Of a DNA stretch of 13,495 nucleotides, positions 6,441 to 11,686 are shown one piece after another (within the stretch, counting starts at the first letter, position 1; every line of letters starts with the position of its first letter). The notes beneath the pieces were generated by a model that was not told the origin of the DNA, did no database searches, and was given only the letters and a program-made list of their open reading frames with translations. Both the position numbers and the translations under genes were made by a program. Location of the stretch: positions 1-13,495 of the forward strand of contig CAMEIU010000042.1 in the NCBI GenBank assembly GCA_945918815.1. Direction: 5' to 3'. Source of the stretch: an uncultured Clostridia bacterium. GTDB taxonomy: Bacteria > Bacillota > Clostridia > Oscillospirales > Oscillospiraceae.

Positions 6441-6505
6441 GGGCGGCCGCAAGGGCCGCCCCTACACCACGCCTGCAGTCGCGTCGTAGGGGCGCAAGGC
6501 TGCGT
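6441..6505. repeat. TGTAGGG-bounded hairpin repeat between GAPDH and rpmH
   Basis: GGGCGGCC (6441-6448) pairs with GGCCGCCC (6454-6461). CCCCTAC (6459-6465) then faces GTAGGGG (6486-6492), followed by a short CGCA-AGGC-TGCG hairpin. This is the same plan as 2992-3060: a palindrome, then outward CCCTAC/GTAGGG boundaries in inverted orientation. Confidence 0.6.
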
Positions 6506-6528
6506 TGATATTTCAAATCATTCCATAT

Positions 6529-6560
6529 AAAAAATCCCCGGAGCCGGTTGGCTCCGGGGA
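6529..6560 (-). terminator. Rho-independent terminator of gapA
   Basis: TCCCCGGAGCC (6535-6545 on the plus strand) pairs perfectly with GGCTCCGGGGA (6550-6560) around a 4-base loop. On the minus strand the 11-bp stem is followed by six T residues. It lies 22 bases beyond the gapA stop codon. Confidence 0.95.
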
Positions 6561-6582
6561 GAAGATGTACTTGTCTGGAAAA

Positions 6583-7599
6583 TTACAGCAGGGTGGCGAA
6601 GTGCTTGATGGTGCGGACCATCTGGGAGACGTAGGAGTTCTCGTTGTCGTACCAGGAAACGACCTGCACCTGGGTCTTGCCGTCGGGCAGAGCGCAGACC
6701 ATGGTCTGGGTGGCATCGAACAGGGAGCCGAAGCGCATGCCGATGACGTCGGAGGAGACGATCTCGTCCTCGTTGTAGCCGAAGGACTCGGTGGCGGCAG
6801 CCTTCATGGCGGCGTTGATCTCATCCTTGGTCACGGACTTGGCGCAGACAGCGTTCAGGATGGTGGTGGAGCCGGTGGGGGTGGGAACACGCTGGGCGGC
6901 GCCGATCAGCTTGCCGTTCAGCTCGGGGATGACCAGGCCGATGGCCTTGGCAGCGCCGGTGGAGTTGGGAACGATGTTCACAGCGCCAGCGCGGGAGCGG
7001 CGCAGGTCGCCCTTTCTCTGGGGACCGTCGAGGATCATCTGGTCGCCGGTGTAGGCGTGGATGGTGCACATGATGCCGGTCTCGATGGAGGCCAGATCGT
7101 TCAGAGCCTTGGCCATGGGAGCCAGGCAGTTGGTGGTGCAGGAAGCGGCGGAGATGATGTTGTCTTCCTTGGTCAGGGTCTCATGGTTGACGTTGTAGAC
7201 GATGGTGGGCAGGTCGTTGCCAGCGGGAGCGGAGATGACGACCTTCTTGGCGCCGGCGTCGATGTGCGCCTGGGCCTTGGCCTTGGAGGTATAGAAGCCG
7301 GTGCACTCCAGCACGACGTCCACACCCAGCTCACCCCAGGGCAGCTCGGCAGCGTTGGCCTTGGCGTAGATGGTGATCTTCTTGCCGTCGACAACAATGT
7401 TGTCCTCACCGGCCTCGACGACATGACCCTGAGCGGCGTAGTTGCCCTGAGTGGAGTCGTACTTCAGCAGATGGGCCAGCATCTTGGGGGAAGTCAGGTC
7501 GTTGATGGCGACAACTTCGAAGCCCTCAGCGCCGAACATCTGACGGAAAGCCAGACGGCCGATGCGGCCAAAACCGTTAATTGCAACTTTGACAGACAT
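6583..7599 (-). CDS. gapA: Glyceraldehyde-3-phosphate dehydrogenase
   Basis: The glycolytic enzyme that oxidises glyceraldehyde-3-phosphate with NAD+ and phosphate to 1,3-bisphosphoglycerate, in the cytoplasm. Its 338 residues include the Rossmann motif INGFGRIGR (7-15), AINDL with D34 favouring NAD over NADP, the catalytic SAASCTTNCLAP with C154, the partner H181 in HAYTGDQ, and WYDNE near 316-320. The frame could start earlier, but the ATG at 7599 follows GGAGG by 8 bases and gives the usual family N-terminus. It is a single-gene unit with its own strong promoter (7674-7702), a leader hairpin and a terminator. It reads divergently from the oxidoreductase operon at 7977. Confidence 0.97.
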   Translation of the reverse strand: MSVKVAINGFGRIGRLAFRQMFGAEGFEVVAINDLTSPKMLAHLLKYDSTQGNYAAQGHVVEAGEDNIVVDGKKITIYAKANAAELPWGELGVDVVLECTGFYTSKAKAQAHIDAGAKKVVISAPAGNDLPTIVYNVNHETLTKEDNIISAASCTTNCLAPMAKALNDLASIETGIMCTIHAYTGDQMILDGPQRKGDLRRSRAGAVNIVPNSTGAAKAIGLVIPELNGKLIGAAQRVPTPTGSTTILNAVCAKSVTKDEINAAMKAAATESFGYNEDEIVSSDVIGMRFGSLFDATQTMVCALPDGKTQVQVVSWYDNENSYVSQMVRTIKHFATLL

Positions 7600-7620
7600 G
7601 TTAATATCCTCCTTCATGTT

Positions 7621-7639
7621 CCGCCGGATGGACCGGCGG
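7621..7639 (-). promoter_or_regulatory. Hairpin in the gapA leader
   Basis: CCGCCGG and CCGGCGG form a 7-bp GC stem around a 5-base loop, just upstream of the gapA ribosome binding site. It is GC-rich inside an AT-rich leader. It may stabilise the 5' end of an abundant mRNA; no T tract follows, so it is not a terminator. Confidence 0.45.
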
Positions 7640-7673
7640 CAAAAAGTATCGTAAGACATACTTTTTTAATTAT

Positions 7674-7702
7674 ATTATAATCTATTTCCATTTCCCTGTA
7701 AA
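7674..7702 (-). promoter_or_regulatory. Promoter of gapA
   Basis: On the minus strand, TTTACA (7697-7702) and consensus TATAAT (7674-7679) are separated by 17 bases, about 75 bases before the start codon. Confidence 0.85.
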
Positions 7703-7834
7703 CTATCAATTCTCCATAAAACGCGGAAAATTTCAATCAATTTCTCTGTGTAAAACATAAAAAGTCCATTTCCGGAACTCAAAAACTTTGTCAGCCTGCC
7801 TAAAAATTTTTTCTGATATTCTCCAACGGGTTCC

Positions 7835-7863
7835 TTGCACGGTCCTTGAAAAGGTAGTATAAT
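7835..7863 (+). promoter_or_regulatory. Promoter of the oxidoreductase-ferredoxin operon
   Basis: TTGCAC (7835-7840) and consensus TATAAT (7858-7863) are separated by 17 bases. The leader to the ATG at 7977 would be about 105 bases and contains the mosaic repeat at 7884-7956. Confidence 0.82.
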
Positions 7864-7883
7864 ACAATTAAAACACGCCGCAC

Positions 7884-7956
7884 CCCTCGTGCCCCCCTAT
7901 CATTCAAATCGTCCGCGTCAGCGGACACCTTCATTGTCCATTCTCAATTGTCCATT
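7884..7956. repeat. Mosaic iteron repeat, copy c, in an mRNA leader
   Basis: In order: CCCTCGTGCCCCCCT (7884-7898, 14 of 15 identical to 11501-11515), the hairpin GTCCGC-GTCA-GCGGAC (7911-7926), ACACCTTCATTGTCC (7925-7939, identical to 444-458), and further ATTGTCC units to 7956. It ends just before the AAGGAGG of the oxidoreductase gene, so it is transcribed in that gene's leader. Confidence 0.65.
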
Positions 7957-7976
7957 GTTAAAAAGGAGGGTCCGCC

Positions 7977-10550
7977 ATGGCCACTTTTACCATCAACGGC
8001 ACCACCGTCACCGTGGAGAAAAATCAGAAGCTCCTCCGATATCTCCGGGACACCCTGCGTCTGACCTCCGTCAAGGACGGGTGCAGCGAGGGCGCCTGCG
8101 GGGCCTGTACGGTCATCGTGGACGGCGAGACCTGCAAAGCCTGCGTCCTGGACACCGATTCCCTGGAAGGGCGGCAGATCGTCACCGTCGAGGGCCTGAC
8201 CGATTGGGAAAAGCAGGTCTACACCTTCGCCTATGCCGAGGCGGGGGCGGTCCAGTGCGGCTTCTGCATCCCGGGCATGGTCATGTGCACCAAGGCCCTG
8301 CTGGACAAAAACCCGGACCCCACGGAGCCGGAGATCCGCTACGCCATCCGCAACAACTACTGCCGCTGCACCGGCTATGTGAAGATCATCGCGGCGGTGA
8401 AGCTGGCGGCGCAGATTTTGAAGGCCGGGGTCCTGCCGGAGAAGGGGGCCGACGACTGGAAGCTGGGCTCCCGGGTCCAGCGGCTGGACGCGGCGGAAAA
8501 GGTCCTGGGCACCGGCAAATATCCCGACGACGTGTATCTCGACGGCATGATCTACGCCTCCGCCCTTCGGTCCGCCCATCCGAGGGCCATTGTAAAATCC
8601 ATTGATACCTCGGCCGCCAAGGCATTGGCCGGCGTGGTGGGGGTGTTCACCGCCGCCGACATTCCCGGCAGCGTCAAGGTGGGCCACCTGAAAAAGGACT
8701 GGGACGCCCTGATTCCCGTGGGGAAAATGACCCACTATCTGGGCGACGCCATCTGCATCGTGGCCGCCGAGACCCTGGAAATTGCGGAGGCCGCCAAGAA
8801 GCTGGTGAAGGTGGACTACGAGGTCCTGCCGCCGGTCCGCAATCCCAAGGAGGCCATGACCGGGCCCCTGGTCCATGAGAGCGGCAACCTGCTGGCCCAC
8901 AAGCACATCCAGCGGGGCAATCCTACGGAGGCCATCGCCAAATCCAAGCACATCCTGACCCAGCGGTTCACCACGCCTTGGACGGAGCACGCCTTCCTGG
9001 AGCCGGAGTGCGCCGTGGCCTATGTGGACGGCGACACGGTGGTGATCCTCTCCACGGACCAGGGCGCCTACGACACCCAGCACGAGACGGCCCCCATGCT
9101 GGGCCTGCCCATGGAGCGGGTCAAGGTCCAGAACATGCTGGTGGGCGGCGGCTTCGGCGGCAAGGAGGACGTGACGGTCCAGCACCACGCCGCCCTGGTG
9201 ACGTACCTGACCGGCCGCCCGGTGAAGGTGAAGCTGACCCGGGCCGAGAGCCTTTTGATCCATCCCAAGCGGCACCCCATGGACATGGAAATCTCCATGG
9301 GCTGCGACGAGAACGGCAACATCCAGGGCGTGGCGGTGGAGGTCATCGCCGATACCGGCGCCTACGCCTCCCTGGGCGCGCCGGTTTTGGAGCGGGCCTG
9401 CACCCATGCCGCGGGACCCTATCACTATGAAAACTTCGAGTGCGACGGATGGGCCTACTATACCAACAATCCCCCTGCCGGGGCTTTCCGCGGCTTCGGT
9501 GTGACCCAGACCTGCTTCGCCGTGGAGAGCCTTTTGAACGAGATGGCTGACATCGTGGGCATCTCCCCCTGGGAGATTCGGATGCGCAACGCCATCCGGC
9601 CCGGCGAGGCCCTGCCCAACGGCCAGATCGTGGACAACTCCACGGGCCTGGTGGAGACCCTGGAGGCCGTGAAGCCCTACTACGACGCGGCGGTGGCCGC
9701 CGGGAAGCCGGTGGGCATCGGATGCGCCATGAAGAACGCCGGCGTCGGCGTGGGCATTCCCGATACGGGCCGGGTGAAGCTGGTCGTGGAGGAGGACCGG
9801 AAGGTCCATATCTACGCCGGCGCGTCCTGCATCGGCCAGGGCCTGGGCACCGTTTTGGTGCAGATGGCCGTCACCAACACCGATCTCAAGCGGGACGACT
9901 TCGTCTATGAGCGCAGCAACACCTGGCTGGCCCCGGACTCCGGCACCACCTCCGGCTCCCGGCAGACCCTGGTCACCGGCGAAGCCTGCCGCCGGGCCTG
10001 CGAGAAGCTCATGGAGGCCAGAAACGCCGGAAAGACCCTGGAGGACATGGTCGGGGAAACCTACTACGGCGAATACCTGGCCAAGACCGATCCTCTGGGA
10101 GCCAACGTGCCCAACCCCGTGTCTCACGTGGCCTACGGCTACGCCACGCAGATCTGCATTTTAAATCCCAAGACCGGAAAAATCGAGCAGATCGTGGCGG
10201 CCCACGACGTGGGCAAGGCCGTGAACCCCCTGTCCTGCGAAGGACAGATCGAGGGCGGCGTGGTCATGTCCATGGGCTTTGCCCTGCGGGAGCAGTATCC
10301 CATTGACGGCAACTGCAAGCCCATCGACAAGTACGGCTCCCTGGGCCTGTTCCGGGCCCACGAGGTGCCGGAGATCGTGGCCATCGTGGTGGATAAGCCG
10401 GGCCTGAACGTGGCCTGCGGCGCCATCGGCATCGGCGAGATCACCTCCATCCCCACAGCCCCGGCCATTGCCGACGCCTATGCCCGCTACACCCAGGCGC
10501 GGCAGTTCGATTTGCCCTTGCAGAACACTCCCTATGAAAGGAAGGCGTGA
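7977..10550 (+). CDS. FAD-less molybdenum hydroxylase, Se-dependent xanthine dehydrogenase-like
   Basis: An 857-residue enzyme of the xanthine oxidase family, hydroxylating a purine or aldehyde-type substrate with water as the oxygen source. A plant-type [2Fe-2S] domain comes first (C36, C41, C44, C56). A second [2Fe-2S] domain follows (C94, C97, C129, C131), then a short linker and the molybdopterin domain from about 162. Visible cofactor motifs are TEHAFLEPE (336-343), GGGFGGKE (390-397), AFRGFG (503-508), GQGLGT (620-625) and DSGTTSGSRQT (654-664). The likely catalytic Glu is E821 in GIGEI. No FAD domain is present. Length and fusion match both Desulfovibrio-type aldehyde oxidoreductase and the selenium-dependent xanthine dehydrogenase family; I favour the latter, without proof of substrate or selenium. 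AAGGAGG precedes the ATG. Confidence 0.9.
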   Translation: MATFTINGTTVTVEKNQKLLRYLRDTLRLTSVKDGCSEGACGACTVIVDGETCKACVLDTDSLEGRQIVTVEGLTDWEKQVYTFAYAEAGAVQCGFCIPGMVMCTKALLDKNPDPTEPEIRYAIRNNYCRCTGYVKIIAAVKLAAQILKAGVLPEKGADDWKLGSRVQRLDAAEKVLGTGKYPDDVYLDGMIYASALRSAHPRAIVKSIDTSAAKALAGVVGVFTAADIPGSVKVGHLKKDWDALIPVGKMTHYLGDAICIVAAETLEIAEAAKKLVKVDYEVLPPVRNPKEAMTGPLVHESGNLLAHKHIQRGNPTEAIAKSKHILTQRFTTPWTEHAFLEPECAVAYVDGDTVVILSTDQGAYDTQHETAPMLGLPMERVKVQNMLVGGGFGGKEDVTVQHHAALVTYLTGRPVKVKLTRAESLLIHPKRHPMDMEISMGCDENGNIQGVAVEVIADTGAYASLGAPVLERACTHAAGPYHYENFECDGWAYYTNNPPAGAFRGFGVTQTCFAVESLLNEMADIVGISPWEIRMRNAIRPGEALPNGQIVDNSTGLVETLEAVKPYYDAAVAAGKPVGIGCAMKNAGVGVGIPDTGRVKLVVEEDRKVHIYAGASCIGQGLGTVLVQMAVTNTDLKRDDFVYERSNTWLAPDSGTTSGSRQTLVTGEACRRACEKLMEARNAGKTLEDMVGETYYGEYLAKTDPLGANVPNPVSHVAYGYATQICILNPKTGKIEQIVAAHDVGKAVNPLSCEGQIEGGVVMSMGFALREQYPIDGNCKPIDKYGSLGLFRAHEVPEIVAIVVDKPGLNVACGAIGIGEITSIPTAPAIADAYARYTQARQFDLPLQNTPYERKA

Positions 10551-10552
10551 CC

Positions 10553-11029
10553 ATGGCGGTGAAAAAGAAGTTCCCCTACAAAGCGGCTCTGGTGGCCTGC
10601 CACGGCGGCTGCCGGGCCACGGGCTGTACCTACGGCTGCACCGGCTGCGGCACCTGCGTGTCCGCCTGCAAGTTTGACGCCATTGCCGTCGGCCCCGACG
10701 GCGTGGCCCGGGTGGACGAGGCCAAGTGCATCGGCTGCGGGGCCTGCGCCCGGGCCTGTCCCCAGCAGCTCATCCACGTCCACGACTGCGCCAACTACAT
10801 CGTGGTCAAATGCTCCAACCATGACAAGGGCGCGGCGGCCCGGAAGCAGTGCAGCGTCAGCTGCATCGGCTGCCGCATCTGCGAAAAGACCTGTACCGCC
10901 AGCGCCATCCATGTGGTGGACAACTGCGCCCGGATCGACGAGGCCTACTGCCTCAGCTGCGGCATGTGCGCCGTAAAATGTCCCAGAAAGGTCATCCACG
11001 ACCTCCGGGGAATCTGCGCGGAAAAATAA
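10553..11029 (+). CDS. RnfB-like polyferredoxin, probable electron partner
   Basis: A small iron-sulfur protein of 158 residues with 24 cysteines. Four CxxCxxCxxxC motifs start at C29, C59, C104 and C133, enough for four [4Fe-4S] clusters. Eight further cysteines (16, 20, 25, 79, 87, 100, 125, 155) remain, several in an RnfB-like pattern (VKCSNHDKGAAARKQCSVSC before the third motif). No membrane segment or signal peptide is seen, so it is likely cytoplasmic. I chose the ATG at 10553, two bases after the upstream stop, with AGGAAGG about 7 bases before it; a GTG at 10547 is too close to that site. Such tight coupling to a hydroxylase lacking FAD suggests it accepts that enzyme's electrons. The partner role is inferred from context. 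Confidence 0.87.
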   Translation: MAVKKKFPYKAALVACHGGCRATGCTYGCTGCGTCVSACKFDAIAVGPDGVARVDEAKCIGCGACARACPQQLIHVHDCANYIVVKCSNHDKGAAARKQCSVSCIGCRICEKTCTASAIHVVDNCARIDEAYCLSCGMCAVKCPRKVIHDLRGICAEK

Positions 11030-11037
11030 AAAAGCAA

Positions 11038-11077
11038 AACCCCGCCGTGCCCGCAATTTCGCAGGCACGGCGGGGTT
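11038..11077. terminator. Bidirectional terminator between convergent genes
   Basis: AACCCCGCCGTGCC (11038-11051) pairs with GGCACGGCGGGGTT (11064-11077), a perfect 14-bp stem. It ends the plus-strand operon 8 bases after its stop codon. On the minus strand it is followed by a better T-rich run (TTGCTTTTTTATTTTT), so it probably also stops transcription coming from the Dabb gene. Confidence 0.9.
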
Positions 11078-11113
11078 GCTTCTGGGCATAACGCTGGAAT
11101 TGGAAATTGACTG

Positions 11114-11160
11114 CTGGCGCGGGAGCGCCCAAGGCTTCCCCTCAAGGGGAAGGCTTTTAA
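11114..11160. repeat. Dispersed two-hairpin repeat, copy 2
   Basis: Nearly identical to 364-410, with the same GGCGC...GCGCC and CTTCCCC...GGGGAAG hairpins. It lies between the Dabb stop codon and the bidirectional terminator, so it would be in the 3' untranslated region of that gene. Confidence 0.75.
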
Positions 11161-11186
11161 GCGCGCCTGTACCAGCGCCAATTCTC

Positions 11187-11471
11187 TCAGATCTCAAAAT
11201 CCACGGCGCCGCGGGCGGTGCGGATGGATTTGCACAGCTGGGACACGGCCACATGGCGCGGGTCGTTTTTGTAGCGGTTCAGGGCGTCGAAGTCGGCAAA
11301 ATCGGCGATGAGGCAGGCGTCGTAGTTGTTGCCTTCCTTGCAGTTGACGCCGATCTCCATGCGGAGAATCTCCGGGATGACCCCGTCCAGAGCCTGGAGC
11401 CCATCCAGGAACTTCCGCATGTTCTCTTCCTCGCCCTCTTTGAACTTCCACATGATGACGTGACGAATCAT
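11187..11471 (-). CDS. Dabb-domain (stress-responsive alpha/beta barrel) protein
   Basis: A 94-residue single-domain protein of the Dabb family, which forms dimeric ferredoxin-like alpha/beta barrels. The pattern fits: an MIRHVIMWKFKEG first strand (1-13), a helix (15-28), RMEIGVN (37-43), and YDACLIADFADFDALNRYKNDPRHVAV (50-76) with the usual spacing to the C-terminal strand. The ATG at 11471 follows GGAGG by 7 bases; the frame extends upstream only through repeat sequence. Family members have varied or unknown functions, and nothing here identifies a substrate. It stands between mfd and the convergent oxidoreductase operon, so its neighbours do not suggest a role. Confidence 0.85.
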   Translation of the reverse strand: MIRHVIMWKFKEGEEENMRKFLDGLQALDGVIPEILRMEIGVNCKEGNNYDACLIADFADFDALNRYKNDPRHVAVSQLCKSIRTARGAVDFEI

Positions 11472-11500
11472 TTTTGTACCTCCTGTAAATTTTGTGTGTA

Positions 11501-11654
11501 CCCTCGTGTCCCCCTCTTTAGGAGACGAATGAATGATGAAAAATGAAGGATAAATCATGAATAATTGAGGTATTTTCCTTCGGAAAATAAATTTAATTCG
11601 TCCGAAGGACACCACAATTATTCATTCTTCAATATTCATCCTTCATTATTCATT
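11501..11654. repeat. Mosaic inverted iteron repeat, copy d
   Basis: In order: CCCTCGTGTCCCCCT (11501-11515, like 7884-7898), an AT-rich arm (11528-11567), the hairpin ATTTTCC-TTC-GGAAAAT (11572-11588, identical to 6361-6377), the hairpin GTCC-GAA-GGAC (11600-11610), ACACC, then an inverted AT-rich arm (11615-11654). The 40-base arms match at roughly three quarters of positions, best at their ends (AATGAAT and ATGAATAATTG). It fills most of the spacer between mfd and the Dabb gene. No open frame suggests a transposase. Confidence 0.7.
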
Positions 11655-11686
11655 AAGCATGGGGGCATGAGGGATAATGCGTGATT

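Larger units (their letters stand above)
6222..6582. other. 361-base spacer upstream of rpmH
   Basis: From rpmH outward it holds the leader with a CGTATCC-AA-GGATACG inverted repeat (6286-6301), the rpmH promoter (6310-6339), the 17-bp hairpin repeat (6361-6377), a TGTAGGG-class repeat (6441-6505) and the GAPDH terminator (6529-6560). I see no gene and no origin-type DnaA boxes. Confidence 0.6.
7600..7976. other. 377-base divergent regulatory region gapA / oxidoreductase operon
   Basis: It contains the gapA leader with its hairpin, two promoters facing away from each other (7674-7702 minus, 7835-7863 plus) and a mosaic repeat (7884-7956). The 130 bases between the promoters are very AT-rich, and I see no clear operator in them. 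Confidence 0.6.

Noticed and set aside
6223..6489. 88-residue plus-strand frame upstream of rpmH
   Set aside because: It reads backward through the rpmH promoter and two repeats, and its composition matches non-coding sequence.
6230..6530. Replication origin beside rpmH
   Set aside because: No TTATCCACA-type boxes or dnaA gene are visible; GTATCCAAG at 6287 is only a partial resemblance and belongs to a palindrome.
6505..7680. 391-residue plus-strand frame opposite gapA
   Set aside because: It begins inside a terminator region and mirrors GAPDH codons. It has no ribosome binding site or domain.
7944..10127. 727-residue minus-strand open frame opposite the molybdenum hydroxylase
   Set aside because: It is the same antisense effect: the plus strand encodes all expected cofactor motifs, and the antisense product has repetitive Gly/Val/His/Asp-rich composition with no recognisable domain.
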